Assembly: GCF_001874525.1 (NCBI RefSeq)
Contig: NZ_LKAQ01000005.1
Span: 55,917 to 119,916, forward strand
DNA: 64,000 nucleotides
Source: Pseudodesulfovibrio hydrargyri
GTDB lineage: Bacteria; Desulfobacterota; Desulfovibrionia; Desulfovibrionales; Desulfovibrionaceae
Direction: 5' to 3'
Shown: piece after piece, positions 17,284 to 27,160 of the stretch
Numbering within the stretch: the stretch's first letter is position 1
How the letters are laid out: each line of letters begins with the position of its first letter
Translations under genes and position numbers: made by a program
The notes under the pieces: model-generated
Told to the model about the DNA's origin: nothing
Databases searched by the model: none
Seen by the model: the letters and a program-made list of their open reading frames with translations, nothing else

Positions 17284-18225
17284 ATGTCGTTTCGAATATT
17301 TGTTCCCATCATATTGGCGTTTCTCCTTTTTACCGCGCCCGCCCAGGCCTTTGACGGGCTCGTGCAGGCCTTCGGGGCCGACGGGACCATTGCCTGGGGC
17401 TCCGGCGATCTGGCCGTGGTCCGGTCCATAGAGGGCGCGGCCACGGACGAATCCGACGCGGCCCTGTCGCCGCTCTCCGTGCGCAAGGCCGTGGTCCAGG
17501 CGCGCAAGCGGCTTCTGGACATGGTCCTGTCCGTGCGCATCGACGGCCATCAGACCGTGGGCGCGTTCCTGTCCGGGGACAGCGACCTGGCCGCCCAGGT
17601 CCGCGGGCTCATCCAGAATTCCCTGTACCGGGGGCCGGGCCTCTATGACGCGGCGGGCACGGTCCGCGTGTCCGAGCAGCTTCGGGGACAGCTGGCCGAA
17701 CTCATCCTGCCCAACACCGTCCAGTTCCAGAGCGGCATCCCGCCCCGGCTGTCCACGGCCACGGGGCAGGGCGTGATGGACATGCCCGACAACGCGCCCG
17801 AGGAAGTGGGCAGCGGCACGCGCGGCTACACCGGCGTGATCGTCGACGCGCGCGGCCTCAAGCTGACTCCGGCCCTGGCCCCGGTCATCTACGGCCAGGA
17901 CGGGTTCGGCGCCTACGGCTATTTCCAGGTCGGCCGGACCAACGTGGCCGACAAGGGCATGGTCGCTTACGCCGTCGATGACAACCCCAAGGTGCTGGCC
18001 GAACGTGTCGGCAACCGGCCGCTCATGGTCAAGGCCCTGAGCGCCTACGGTTCCTGGCGGACCGATGTGGTCATTGCCGCCTCGGACGCCCGGCTGGTCC
18101 GGGCCGTGGTCAAGACAGGTTCCATTGCGGACGGATGCAAGGTGGTCATCCTGGTGGATGCACCGGAAAAGTCGCCCGAGAACGCGGGCGCGGCCCGGAA
18201 GGCCGAGGGAGAGGGCGATGCGTAA
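17284..18225 (+). CDS. Exported LPP20/flagellar-assembly-like protein
   Basis: A 313-residue protein with a clear signal peptide (hydrophobic 5-18, cleavage near APAQA), so it is periplasmic or outer-membrane associated. The central part (about 45-90 and 170-280) resembles the LPP20/FlgT-type repeat found in outer-membrane and flagellar-associated proteins: RKAVVQARKRLLDMVLSVRI and GYTGVIVDARGLKLTPALAPVIY. It overlaps the next gene by 8 bases, so the two act together. I cannot name the structure it serves. Confidence 0.68.
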   Translation: MSFRIFVPIILAFLLFTAPAQAFDGLVQAFGADGTIAWGSGDLAVVRSIEGAATDESDAALSPLSVRKAVVQARKRLLDMVLSVRIDGHQTVGAFLSGDSDLAAQVRGLIQNSLYRGPGLYDAAGTVRVSEQLRGQLAELILPNTVQFQSGIPPRLSTATGQGVMDMPDNAPEEVGSGTRGYTGVIVDARGLKLTPALAPVIYGQDGFGAYGYFQVGRTNVADKGMVAYAVDDNPKVLAERVGNRPLMVKALSAYGSWRTDVVIAASDARLVRAVVKTGSIADGCKVVILVDAPEKSPENAGAARKAEGEGDA

Positions 18226-19120
18226 ATATATTTTCCTGCTCACCATGACCTGCTGCCTGCTGGCCGCATGGCCCGCCCTGGCCGGCCAGGTCCGGGTCTT
18301 CGAGTCCATGGCCGAAGGCATGTCCCAGCGCGACCTGCGCGACAAGGCGCGTGCCCAGGGGTTCGCCCAGGCCGTGCTCGACGAGGCCAAGGTCATGCTT
18401 GCGGACAAGCTTCCCGAGACGCGCACCGCGCTGCTCAAGGAATACCTCCTCGGCCACGCCGAGCCGTTCATCCAGGGATACAAGGTCGTCTCCTCCCAGG
18501 ATTTCCCCGAAGGCCTCAGTCTGACCATGGACGTTCGGGTGGACCGCAGAACCCTGCGCGACAGCCTCGGCGGCATGGGCTTCTTCGCCACCCTGGCGCA
18601 GCCCCAGCCCGCTACCGTGGTCTGGCCCGGCGACCTCACCGACGAGGAATTGCAGGCCCTGCACCATCTCATCAACCTGACCGGGATCGCGCCCACCGAG
18701 GGCGGTTCCCCGGTTTTCACTCTGGAGCGTGGCAGCGACAAGGGTACCTGGAAGTGCCACCTGTCCTATGAAGGCCAGGAATGGCTGGCCATCAACGGTG
18801 ACATGGCCACGGCCTGGTTCACCCTGTGGCCGAGGTATTTCGACCGGCCCACGGCCCAGGCCGCCCAGGCCGGCGGTGAGACCCTGACCGTGTCCGGCTG
18901 GTTCTCGCCCGACGGGGTACTGGAATTCGACCGTGTGCTGCACGGCTGGGACGGTGCGGTCCAGAACGCCCAACTGGTGACCATGGACATGCAGCCCTCC
19001 GGGGCCGGAGCCACCTGGTCCCTGTCCGTCATCAACCGCGCCCGGCTGGAGATGCTGCTCAACGCCTTCCTGCCCCAGCGCGGCCTGAGCTTCCACCTGG
19101 CCGCCGAGCCCCGGGGCTAG
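18218..19120 (+). CDS. Exported protein partnered with the LPP20-like protein
   Basis: A 300-residue protein I do not recognise with certainty. It begins with a signal peptide (LLTMTCCLLAAWPALAG) and a region, FESMAEGMSQRDLRDKARAQGFAQAV, that resembles the N-terminal part of flagellar/LPP20-type proteins. The rest has periodic Trp and beta-rich stretches. Start at 18218 lies inside the previous gene (ATG before the TAA at 18223), a typical translational coupling. The context implies a shared extracytoplasmic role with the upstream product. Confidence 0.65.
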   Translation: MRKYIFLLTMTCCLLAAWPALAGQVRVFESMAEGMSQRDLRDKARAQGFAQAVLDEAKVMLADKLPETRTALLKEYLLGHAEPFIQGYKVVSSQDFPEGLSLTMDVRVDRRTLRDSLGGMGFFATLAQPQPATVVWPGDLTDEELQALHHLINLTGIAPTEGGSPVFTLERGSDKGTWKCHLSYEGQEWLAINGDMATAWFTLWPRYFDRPTAQAAQAGGETLTVSGWFSPDGVLEFDRVLHGWDGAVQNAQLVTMDMQPSGAGATWSLSVINRARLEMLLNAFLPQRGLSFHLAAEPRG

Positions 19121-19138
19121 AGCTGCGAGAGGGGACCC

Positions 19139-19705
19139 GTGCCGCGCGACGCCATCTGGACCGTTCCCAACATCCTGACCATCGTCCGCATCCTGCTGAC
19201 GCCGCTCTTTGTCGTGGCCTACGTGGGCGAGAACTTCAATCTCGCCTGGATGCTCTTTCTCGTGGCCGGGCTGACCGACGCCTTTGACGGCTTTCTGGCC
19301 CGGGTCTGGGACCAGCGCACCCAGCTTGGGGCCGTGCTCGACCCCCTGGCCGACAAGGCCCTGCTGGTCACGTCCTTCATCTGTCTGGCCGCCAAGGGCT
19401 GGATTCCCTTCTGGTTCGCCGTGCTCGTGGTCAGCCGCGACCTGATCATTGTCGGCGGTCTGGCCGTACTCAACTTCCTCGGCGTGGACGTCAAGAACCG
19501 CATCCGGCCCATCTGGATCAGCAAATTCAATACAGCCGTACAGATCGTCCTCGTGGTCGCGGTCATGATCCACCGCACCTTTGCCCTGGACTACGGCTAT
19601 CTGCTCGGCACCCTGGTCGCCATAACCGCCGTGTCCACCAGCCTGTCCGGCATTGCCTACGTCCGCCGGGGCTTCGAACTCTTCTCCGAACAGGCCGAAG
19701 GGTAG
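19139..19705 (+). CDS. CDP-alcohol phosphatidyltransferase, PgsA-like
   Basis: A membrane enzyme that transfers a phosphatidyl group from CDP-diacylglycerol to an alcohol; the length (188 residues) and VPNILTIVRILLTPLFV start match phosphatidylglycerophosphate synthase (PgsA). The full catalytic signature is present: DAFDGFLAR, then eight residues, then GAVLDPLADK, which supplies the four Asp. About five membrane segments are visible. The start is a GTG. It follows the exported pair by 18 bases and may share their transcript. Whether the acceptor is glycerol-3-phosphate or another alcohol cannot be read from the motif. Confidence 0.85.
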   Translation: MPRDAIWTVPNILTIVRILLTPLFVVAYVGENFNLAWMLFLVAGLTDAFDGFLARVWDQRTQLGAVLDPLADKALLVTSFICLAAKGWIPFWFAVLVVSRDLIIVGGLAVLNFLGVDVKNRIRPIWISKFNTAVQIVLVVAVMIHRTFALDYGYLLGTLVAITAVSTSLSGIAYVRRGFELFSEQAEG

Positions 19706-19726
19706 GGTGAGGCGCCCCCGGCCCTC

Positions 19727-19762
19727 CATCCCCTTTCCCCTCCTAAACTTTTTGTATGCGCA
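19727..19762 (-). repeat. Copy of a G-rich intergenic element
   Basis: Read on the minus strand this starts AAAAAGTTTAGGAGGGG and continues G/A-rich. The same layout (AAAAAGTTTGGGAAAGG followed by a G/A-rich run) recurs at 63936-64000 on the plus strand. It lies in the 271-base gap between the phosphatidyltransferase and tatA, where I see no gene. Confidence 0.35.
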
Positions 19763-19913
19763 TTCGCGCGGTTGGAGGGGGGCGAGAAAGTGTGTGCTTT
19801 GGTGAGGACGGGGAGTGATGACGGTTGTTGTTAAAGTGAAGGATGAAGAATTGGCGCGAACGCAATGATCACGAAGCGGCATCAGGGGAGCGCCCTGGCC
19901 GCGCCGAAGGCGC

Positions 19914-19948
19914 AAAAAAAGACCCGGTCACAAGGGCGATCGGGTCCG
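19914..19948 (-). terminator. Terminator of tatA
   Basis: On the minus strand GACCCG pairs with CGGGTC (GACCCGGTC 19921-19929 against the CGATCGGGTC region) and is followed by a seven-base U-run (A-run 19914-19920). It lies 30 bases past the tatA stop. Confidence 0.75.
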
Positions 19949-19976
19949 AGAGGGCTTGGTTGGAGGGAGAAAGCGG

Positions 19977-20177
19977 TTAGCTGTCCTTTTTCTCGTCGTC
20001 GGAGTTGGAGGATTTGGGGGTCACGTCGATTTCGTCAGGCTCGCTGGTGGCCTTCTTGAAATTGCTGATGGCCTTGCCGATGCCGCCGCCGATTTCCGGC
20101 AGCTTCTTCGCGCCGAAAATGACCAATACTATCAAGAGAATGATCAAGAGTTCCCAAACGCCGAATCCGCCAAACAT
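19977..20177 (-). CDS. tatA: Twin-arginine translocase subunit TatA/TatE
   Basis: A 66-residue component of the Tat export system; TatA forms the transport path for folded proteins such as the formate dehydrogenase encoded at 31140. It has the standard plan: a short N-terminal membrane helix ([15 protein letters not shown]), the FGxKKLPE hinge ([14 protein letters not shown]), an amphipathic helix (KAISNFKKA) and an acidic/polar tail. It is alone here, without tatB or tatC, which must lie elsewhere. A terminator follows and a gap of 242 bases separates it from the divergent gene. Confidence 0.93.
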   Translation of the reverse strand: MFGGFGVWELLIILLIVLVIFGAKKLPEIGGGIGKAISNFKKATSEPDEIDVTPKSSNSDDEKKDS

Positions 20178-20419
20178 ATATAGCCTCCAATTGCGTGAAT
20201 GACTTCACGATTATTTGTGCTAGAGGCTATACACCCGCCACCATGCCCAGTCAAGGACGGCGGATCATTCGCATGGAGCGGCCCCGGCCCGATTCGGGCT
20301 CGGAAAAGGGCGGTTTGACTTTACAATTGAATGCTCGGGCTTTACATCTGTCCCATCGGCACAGGATGACCGGCCGGAGGAGGGCAGGTCGTTCCGCACG
20401 CATTGAACCAAAGGTAGGA

Positions 20420-20791
20420 ATGGGCAAGATTTCCCGGCTGCCGGGCACTGATTGTCGGCACCACATCAACGGCCGCTGCCTGTACGAGGAGTGGCTCAAT
20501 CCCGGATACACGAAGTCATGGCGCTGCCAGGTCACGGCCCGGTGGGAGTCTTCCTTTGACGACTTTTTGCGCCGCGCCGAGTATTTCGGCGTGACGGAGG
20601 ACGCGGTCCCGGACCTCTGGGGCCGCCAGTTCCAGCGTCTGGCCCGGGACACGTTCCACTGCGGGATGTACACATACCGGCAGGGCGCGGCCGCACCGGG
20701 CTGCGGCCATCATCTGGACGGGGTCTGCGTCATGGGACTGCCCCGGTGTTACGGGCGGTGCCGCCATTTTGGCCCGGCCGCCGACGAATAG
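20420..20791 (+). CDS. Cysteine-rich conserved protein of unknown function
   Basis: A 123-residue protein that I do not recognise by name. It has several Cys/His clusters: DCRHHINGRCLYEE, SWRCQVTARW, FHCGMYTY, GCGHHLDGVCVMG and LPRCYGRCRHFG. The two CxHHxxGxC-like units at either end look like a duplicated metal-binding module, for zinc or iron-sulfur. Start at 20420 is set by AAGG five bases earlier. It is followed by a second unknown gene 16 bases later, probably in one transcript. Confidence 0.72.
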   Translation: MGKISRLPGTDCRHHINGRCLYEEWLNPGYTKSWRCQVTARWESSFDDFLRRAEYFGVTEDAVPDLWGRQFQRLARDTFHCGMYTYRQGAAAPGCGHHLDGVCVMGLPRCYGRCRHFGPAADE

Positions 20792-20807
20792 AACAAGGAG
20801 AACGAGC

Positions 20808-21590
20808 ATGCTGCTGGCTTTTCCCTATATGCATCCCGAACTGTGGTCCGGCGACGACCTGGACGGGCTGACTTTTTTCGATCCGGGCCTGGCCGCCGAG
20901 CCGGACCCGCACGCCTTCCGGCCCGGGGGGCTGCCGCTCGATCCGAAGACGGCCGGGGCGCTGATCAACGACTGCATCCGTTTCGGCGAGCAGTTCAAGG
21001 ACCCGGGCGAGATGGCCTATTTCGGAGCCGTGACCGTCGACGACTTCTACGAGGGATCGTCCATGTCCATCCAGGCCCAGCTGTCGCGCCAGTTCGACGA
21101 CGGCAAGGGGACCAGGCAGGAGCGCGAGGCGCGCGAGGCCGCGTCCAAGGCGCAGTTCGTGCTGCTTCTGGCCTGGGCGTTTGAGGAGCGCATCCTCGAA
21201 CTGGCCGGTCTGGAAGAGGGCATCCGCAGCGGTTGGGACGCCATGGACCGGACCATCGGCGTGGACGAGGAGGACAGCCTGGGCGAGCGCGAGACCGCCT
21301 TGGGCGAGACCCTCAGCCACACCGGGGGGACGTCAGACGGCCAGGAAATCCAGTTGCCCTGGCAGCGCGTGATCGAGGCGCTGCCCGCCTTTGTGCCCGA
21401 GGACACGGTCCTGGTCTGCGCCGATCCCGAGATTTTTGAGGTCTGGGAGGAGTTCGGCATCGCCTTCGAGCAAGGGGAGGACGGACATTTGCGGGCCACG
21501 GCCCCGGCCTGGAAGTTCGGCTGCCGCCGCCGGGAGCCCCAGGGCATGCCCGCCGCGCTGAAACGACTGACCGTCGCAATTCTCAAGTAA
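20808..21590 (+). CDS. Conserved hypothetical protein
   Basis: A 260-residue soluble, acidic protein with no signal peptide and no motif I recognise. A recurring pattern of the form LAWAFEERILELAGLEE and EALPAFVPEDTVLVCADP suggests an alpha/beta fold. AAGGAG seven bases before the ATG at 20808 makes the start secure. The gene sits between the Cys-rich protein and a HAD phosphatase gene with short gaps, all co-directional, so the three are probably cotranscribed. No function is assigned. Confidence 0.7.
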   Translation: MLLAFPYMHPELWSGDDLDGLTFFDPGLAAEPDPHAFRPGGLPLDPKTAGALINDCIRFGEQFKDPGEMAYFGAVTVDDFYEGSSMSIQAQLSRQFDDGKGTRQEREAREAASKAQFVLLLAWAFEERILELAGLEEGIRSGWDAMDRTIGVDEEDSLGERETALGETLSHTGGTSDGQEIQLPWQRVIEALPAFVPEDTVLVCADPEIFEVWEEFGIAFEQGEDGHLRATAPAWKFGCRRREPQGMPAALKRLTVAILK

Positions 21591-21606
21591 ACCCCGGAGA
21601 GGATAC

Positions 21607-22287
21607 ATGGCGATCGCCAACCCGTTGATGAACCCCCGTCTTGTCGAGGGCCTCAAGACCATCGTTTTCGACAACGACGGGGTGCTGATCGATTCCTACG
21701 AGGCCAACATGGTCTATTACGGCACCATCCGCGAGAAACTGGGCATGCCGCCCATGAACGACGCGGAGCGCTATTTCGTGCACTCGCGCACCCACGACGA
21801 GGCCGTGCGCCATATCGTGCCCGAGGACAGGCTCGAGGAGGCCTTCGCCATCGGCTCGACCATGAACCAGGCGGACCTGGCCCCGTACTTCAAGCGTTCG
21901 GACGGCATCCGCGAGTTTTTGTGGTGGCTGCGCGCGGCCGGGTTCAACCTGGCCGTGAACACCAGCCGGGGCGAGTCCATGGGGTTGATCCTCAAGCTTA
22001 CGGACCTGGAGGGCTTCTTCCACCCCATCGTCACTTCCTGCGTGGTCAGCAAGCCCAAGCCCCATCCCGAGGGGCTGCACCGGATCATGCGCACCCACGG
22101 CGTGCGCCCGGACGAAGTGGCCTACATCGGCGATTCCATCGTGGACCAGCGCGCGGCGCGGGCCGCCGGAGTGCGCTTCTGGGCCTACCGGGACCCCGCG
22201 CTGGAGTCCGATCTGTTCATCGAGGATTTTTGGGACATCCGGGCGGCCATGCAGCGCTGCTACAAAGGGTGTGCCCCCGCGTTTTAG
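21607..22287 (+). CDS. HAD-superfamily hydrolase, phosphoglycolate-phosphatase-like
   Basis: A 226-residue haloacid dehalogenase-fold enzyme, probably a small-molecule phosphatase. The order of motifs is complete: VFDNDGVLIDS (catalytic Asp, although the second Asp pair is DND rather than DxD), NTSRGES (motif II), VSKPKPHPEG (motif III Lys) and YIGDSIVDQRAAR (motif IV). The cap inserted after motif I is helical, as in the Gph-like class. The substrate is unknown. It ends a three-gene run. Confidence 0.85.
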   Translation: MAIANPLMNPRLVEGLKTIVFDNDGVLIDSYEANMVYYGTIREKLGMPPMNDAERYFVHSRTHDEAVRHIVPEDRLEEAFAIGSTMNQADLAPYFKRSDGIREFLWWLRAAGFNLAVNTSRGESMGLILKLTDLEGFFHPIVTSCVVSKPKPHPEGLHRIMRTHGVRPDEVAYIGDSIVDQRAARAAGVRFWAYRDPALESDLFIEDFWDIRAAMQRCYKGCAPAF

Positions 22288-22372
22288 GACTTGATTCTTG
22301 CATTACCGTGTGCGAAATTACCAACATTGATACTCATCGCCGGTGTTTAGTGCCGCGTCGTCAGGAGGCCCC

Positions 22373-22681
22373 ATGGACTTGATTGTCCAAGCAATCGCTA
22401 CCGTTATTGATATCGTTCTCTCCGCCTACTTTTGGGTCGTCATCATATCCGCTCTGCTCTCTTGGGTGAACCCGGACCCGTACAACCCCATCGTGCGTTT
22501 TCTGCGCGGCGTCACGGAGCCTGTTTTCTACAAGATTCGCAGCTGGATTCCGTTCGCCGTGGTCGGCGGTTTCGACCTTTCGCCCATCGTGGTCCTGCTG
22601 GCCATCAAGGTCTGCCAGATCGTGGTGGTGGGGAATCTCGTGCGGCTGGCCTATTCGTTGAATTCAGGCAGTCCCATGTAG
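22373..22681 (+). CDS. YggT-family membrane protein
   Basis: A 102-residue integral membrane protein with two YggT segments: an N-terminal hairpin around SAYFWVVIISALLSWVNPDPYNP and a second around PIVVLLAIKVCQIVVVGNLV. The SW(V/I)NPDPYNPIVRFL signature is characteristic. Members are linked to osmotic/cell-envelope homeostasis and in Gram-positives lie beside cell-division genes. The ribosome site AGGAGG is close upstream. It heads a conserved run with DivIVA- and DUF167-family genes, matching the order seen in many bacteria. Confidence 0.85.
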   Translation: MDLIVQAIATVIDIVLSAYFWVVIISALLSWVNPDPYNPIVRFLRGVTEPVFYKIRSWIPFAVVGGFDLSPIVVLLAIKVCQIVVVGNLVRLAYSLNSGSPM

Positions 22682-22704
22682 CCCTTTGACCAAGGAGGAC
22701 CGAG

Positions 22705-23208
22705 GTGACCGTTTCCAAGATCGATTTGCTCAACAAGCAGTTTTCGCGCGGCCTGCTCGGCTACTCGCGCATGGAGGTCGACCAGTTCATGCTCGAACTG
22801 GCCGAAGTCCTGGGCGACGCCGCCGATGCACAGAAGGGCATGCGTAAGAAGATCAAAAGGTTGGAGAGCGCCCTCAAGGAGTACCGCCGGCGCGACGAGA
22901 CCCTGCGGGACACCCTCATGTCCACCCAGAAGATGGTCGACGACCTCAAGGTCGCGGCCGGGCGCGAGGCGCAGCTCATCCTGGACGAGGCGCGGGCCAA
23001 GGCGGACGACACCGTGCGCAAGGGCCACAACCGGCTCGCCCAGATCCATGAGGAGATCGAATCCCTGAAGCGGACCCGCACCCAGTTCGAGGTCCAGCTC
23101 AAGGGCATGCTCAACGCGCATCTGGAGATGCTCGAGCGCAGCGACCCCGAGCGGGAGAAGGTCGAGGAGATCGAGTCCAAGCTCAAGTACCTCAAGAAGG
23201 TCGAGTAG
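22705..23208 (+). CDS. DivIVA-domain coiled-coil protein
   Basis: A 167-residue cytoplasmic protein. The N-terminal part (IDLLNKQFSRGLLGYSRMEVDQFMLEL) is the DivIVA/GpsB lipid-binding start, and the rest (about 35-160) is a continuous coiled coil ending in IEEIESKLKYLKKVE-like heptads. DivIVA proteins mark curved membrane and recruit division or polar factors. The start is a GTG. Its place between yggT and a DUF167 gene is the classic DivIVA neighbourhood, which supports a cell-pole or division role although it has not been tested in this group. Confidence 0.85.
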   Translation: MTVSKIDLLNKQFSRGLLGYSRMEVDQFMLELAEVLGDAADAQKGMRKKIKRLESALKEYRRRDETLRDTLMSTQKMVDDLKVAAGREAQLILDEARAKADDTVRKGHNRLAQIHEEIESLKRTRTQFEVQLKGMLNAHLEMLERSDPEREKVEEIESKLKYLKKVE

Positions 23209-23229
23209 GGGGCGCGTATTTCACGGCCG

Positions 23230-23526
23230 GTGTTCGTCTCAAAGCGGGAGTCGGGGTGGTCCCTCGACGTCTGGGCCCAGCCGGGCGCCAGGAAGGACGA
23301 AATCGCCGGCGAGTACCAGGGGTGCCTGAAGGTCCGCCTCAGGGCACCGGCGGTGGACAACAAGGCCAACAAGGGCCTGGTCGCGTACATCGCCCGTTTG
23401 TTGCGGTTGAAAAAAAGCCAGGTGGAGATCACCTCCGGCCATTCCAGCCGGAAGAAGAACCTGGCACTTAATACAGCGGGAGAGCCGGACTGGGGAAGTC
23501 TTCTTTCAGGCTTGTCACCGCGTTAA
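23230..23526 (+). CDS. DUF167-family protein (YggU)
   Basis: A 98-residue small protein of the DUF167/UPF0235 family. The conserved QPGARKDEIAGEYQGCLKVRLRAPAVDNKANKGLV segment (abridged) is the family core. Its role is unknown, although it is regularly encoded next to YggT. The start is a GTG 21 bases after DivIVA. It ends 20 bases ahead of a DUF465 gene that in turn abuts ilvB, so the cell-division-type run may read through into the ilv genes. Confidence 0.85.
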   Translation: MFVSKRESGWSLDVWAQPGARKDEIAGEYQGCLKVRLRAPAVDNKANKGLVAYIARLLRLKKSQVEITSGHSSRKKNLALNTAGEPDWGSLLSGLSPR

Positions 23527-23546
23527 CCTGTAAAAAGGAGCAGCAC

Positions 23547-23777
23547 ATGGAAGCCAATGACCTTGATCTCATCGAGAAGTATGGGGCCGAAGACACGCAA
23601 CTCAAGGCTCTGTGGGACCAGCATATCAATTATGAGAAAATGCTGGATAAGCTCGAGTCCAAGTCCTACCTTTCTCCCACGGAGATGCAGGAGATGAAGG
23701 AACTCAAGAAGAAGAAACTGGCGGGGAAGACGACCCTGTCGTCGCTGCTCGAAAAATACCGCCAATTGGAGGCATAG
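23547..23777 (+). CDS. DUF465 (YdcH-like) coiled-coil protein
   Basis: A 76-residue helical protein. The motif NYEKMLDKLESKSYLSPTE and the KKKKLAGKTTLSSLLEKYR end match the DUF465 family of small alpha-helical hairpins, whose function is unknown. AAGGAG precedes the start. It ends three bases before ilvB, so it is almost certainly cotranscribed with acetolactate synthase. Confidence 0.82.
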   Translation: MEANDLDLIEKYGAEDTQLKALWDQHINYEKMLDKLESKSYLSPTEMQEMKELKKKKLAGKTTLSSLLEKYRQLEA

Positions 23778-23780
23778 CAA

Positions 23781-25472
23781 ATGAAGTTGACCGGGGCCCA
23801 GATTCTGCTCAAGTGTCTGGAAAAGGAAGGTGTTGATGTCATGTTCGGTTTCCCCGGGGGAGCCGTGATCGACATTTATGACGAGATACCCAAGTCGTCC
23901 GTGGAGCACATCCTGGTGCGTCACGAACAGGGCGCCATTCACGCCGCCGACGGCTATGCCCGGGCCACCGGCCGGGTAGGGGTATGTCTAGTCACCTCCG
24001 GCCCCGGCGCCACCAATACCGTGACCGGAATCGCCACGGCCTACGCCGATTCCATTCCGGTCGTCATTTTCACCGGTCAGGTGCCCCGGGCCCTGATCGG
24101 CAATGACGCCTTCCAGGAAGTGGACATCGTCGGGATCACCCGGCCCTGCACCAAGCACAACTACCTGGTCCAGGACATCAATGACCTGGCCAGGACCGTC
24201 AAGCAGGCCTTCTACCTGGCCCGCAGCGGGCGTCCCGGCCCGGTCCTGGTGGACCTGCCCAAGGACATCCAACAGCAGGTGGCCGAGTTCAGCTATCCCG
24301 AAGAAGTGTCCATGCGCAGCTACAAGCCGACCAAGAACCCGCACATCGGCCAGATCCGCAAGGTGGTCAAGCTCCTCAAGAAGGCCAAGCGGCCGCTGAT
24401 CTACTCCGGCGGCGGGGTGATCACCTCCGGCTCCCACGAGGAACTGACCTGGCTCGGGCGGAAGCTGCACATCCCGGTGACCTCCACCCTCATGGGGCTG
24501 GGCGCGTTTCCGGGCGACGACGAGCTGTTCCTGGGCATGCTCGGCATGCACGGCACCTTTGCCGCCAACATGGCGGTGAACAACTGCGACCTGCTCCTGG
24601 CCGTGGGCGCGCGGTTCGACGACCGCGTGACCGGCAAGGTGGACACCTTCGCGCCCAACGCGACCATCGTGCACATCGACGTGGACCCGACCTCCATCCA
24701 GAAGAACGTCTCGGTCCAGGTGCCTCTGGTGGCGGACTGCAAGCCCGCCCTGGCCGCGCTCAAGACCGAGACCGAGGGCACGCTGGACGAATACGACTGG
24801 GCCGCCGACCACAAGGAGTGGGTGGAAAAGGTCAAGGGCTGGGCCAAGGAGCACCCCCTGACCTACAAGGACGACACCGAGGGCATCAAACCGCAGTACG
24901 TGGTCGAGAAGATCTACGAGATCACCAAGGGCGACGCCATCATCGCCACCGAGGTGGGCCAGAACCAGATGTGGGCCGCCCAGTTCTACAAGTACCAACG
25001 GCCGAACACGCTGCTGACCTCCGGGGGGTTGGGCACCATGGGCTACGGCTTCCCGGCCGCCATGGGCGCGCAGCGCGCCTTCCCGGACAAGCTGGTCATC
25101 GACATCGCGGGCGACGGCTCCATCCAGATGTGCATCCAGGAGATGATGACCGTGGTCTGCAACAAGCTCCCGGTCAAGATCGTCATCCTGAACAACGGCT
25201 ATCTCGGCATGGTCCGGCAGTGGCAGGAGCTCTTCTACGAGAAGAACTACTGCGCCACCTGCATGGACGCCCAGCCCGACTTCGTCAAGCTGGCCGAGGC
25301 CTACGGGGCCGCCGGTTTCCGGGTGACCGAGAAGAAGGACGTGGAGAAGACCCTGCGCGAAGCCTTCAAGGTGGACAAGCCGGTCATCGTGGACATTCGC
25401 GTGGAAAAGGAAGAAAACGTCTATCCCATGGTCCCGGCCGGAGCGTCGCTGACCGAGATGCTGTTGGTTTAG
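23781..25472 (+). CDS. ilvB: Acetolactate synthase large (catalytic) subunit
   Basis: Condenses two pyruvates, or pyruvate with 2-oxobutyrate, in the first shared step of valine, leucine and isoleucine synthesis, using thiamine diphosphate, Mg2+ and FAD. The 563-residue protein has the N-terminal [13 protein letters not shown] with RHEQGA (catalytic Glu), the FAD/central domain and the ThDP motif [12 protein letters not shown]...NN. It is followed six bases later by the regulatory subunit and then, past a terminator, by ilvC. Confidence 0.96.
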   Translation: MKLTGAQILLKCLEKEGVDVMFGFPGGAVIDIYDEIPKSSVEHILVRHEQGAIHAADGYARATGRVGVCLVTSGPGATNTVTGIATAYADSIPVVIFTGQVPRALIGNDAFQEVDIVGITRPCTKHNYLVQDINDLARTVKQAFYLARSGRPGPVLVDLPKDIQQQVAEFSYPEEVSMRSYKPTKNPHIGQIRKVVKLLKKAKRPLIYSGGGVITSGSHEELTWLGRKLHIPVTSTLMGLGAFPGDDELFLGMLGMHGTFAANMAVNNCDLLLAVGARFDDRVTGKVDTFAPNATIVHIDVDPTSIQKNVSVQVPLVADCKPALAALKTETEGTLDEYDWAADHKEWVEKVKGWAKEHPLTYKDDTEGIKPQYVVEKIYEITKGDAIIATEVGQNQMWAAQFYKYQRPNTLLTSGGLGTMGYGFPAAMGAQRAFPDKLVIDIAGDGSIQMCIQEMMTVVCNKLPVKIVILNNGYLGMVRQWQELFYEKNYCATCMDAQPDFVKLAEAYGAAGFRVTEKKDVEKTLREAFKVDKPVIVDIRVEKEENVYPMVPAGASLTEMLLV

Positions 25473-25481
25473 GAGGCCGTG

Positions 25482-25973
25482 ATGAGCAAGCACACTCTTT
25501 CCGTGATGGTTGAAAACGAACCGGGCGTCCTGTCCCGTGTGGCCGGACTTTTTTCCGGCCGCGGCTTCAACATCTACTCGCTGAACGTGGCCCCGACCCT
25601 GGAGAAGGGCGTCTCCCTCATGACCATCGTGGCCGAGGGCGACGACGCCATCGTCGAGCAGATCGTCAAGCAGCTGCGCAAGCTGGTACCCACCATAAAG
25701 GTCAAGGATCTCACCGAACTGAAGTCCGTTGAACGCGAAATGGTCCTGCTCAAGGTCAATGCCGAGGATTCAAAACGCGCGGAGATCCTGCGTATTGTTG
25801 ACATCTTCAGGTGCAAGGTTGTAGACGTGAGCGTCGACGAGCTGACCATTGAGGTAACGGGCGACCAGGGCAAGATCGGCGCACTCGTCAATCTGCTCAC
25901 CCGCTTCGGCATCAAGGAAGTCGCGCGCACCGGCAACGTGGCCATGCGCCGCTCCATGCAGATCGACCTATAA
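25482..25973 (+). CDS. ilvN: Acetolactate synthase small (regulatory) subunit
   Basis: Regulatory partner of IlvB; its N-terminal ACT domain (HTLSVMVENEPGVLSRVAGLFSGRGFNI, abridged) binds valine for feedback inhibition. The 163-residue length and the second C-terminal domain are normal for IlvH/IlvN. I chose the ATG at 25482, five bases after AGGAGG; a GTG at 25479 is also in frame. It forms one transcript with ilvB, and a hairpin terminator (25993-26027) lies between it and ilvC. Confidence 0.95.
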   Translation: MSKHTLSVMVENEPGVLSRVAGLFSGRGFNIYSLNVAPTLEKGVSLMTIVAEGDDAIVEQIVKQLRKLVPTIKVKDLTELKSVEREMVLLKVNAEDSKRAEILRIVDIFRCKVVDVSVDELTIEVTGDQGKIGALVNLLTRFGIKEVARTGNVAMRRSMQIDL

Positions 25974-25992
25974 TTTGCAACCAGGCGACTCA

Positions 25993-26027
25993 CCGGGCCA
26001 GGAGTTCTCTCCTCGCCCGGCTTTTTC
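25993..26027 (+). terminator. Hairpin terminator between ilvN and ilvC
   Basis: CCGGGCCAGGAG (25993-26004) pairs with CTCCTCGCCCGG (26009-26020) with one mismatch and is followed by CTTTTT. It would lower ilvC relative to ilvBN, or isolate ilvC behind its own promoter. Confidence 0.75.
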
Positions 26028-26041
26028 GCATGTTCATATAA

Positions 26042-27082
<1,041 letters not shown>

Positions 27083-27106
27083 GCTCGTCCCGCAATGGCT
27101 ATTCAA

Positions 27107-27136
27107 GGGCGGTCCCGATCGGGGCCGCCTTTTTTT
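27107..27136 (+). terminator. Terminator after ilvC
   Basis: GGCGGTCCCG (27108-27117) pairs with CGGGGCCGCC (27120-27129), one G-U pair, followed by TTTTTTT. Confidence 0.88.
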
Positions 27137-27160
27137 CGGTCGATTTTAAGGCTGAAACTG

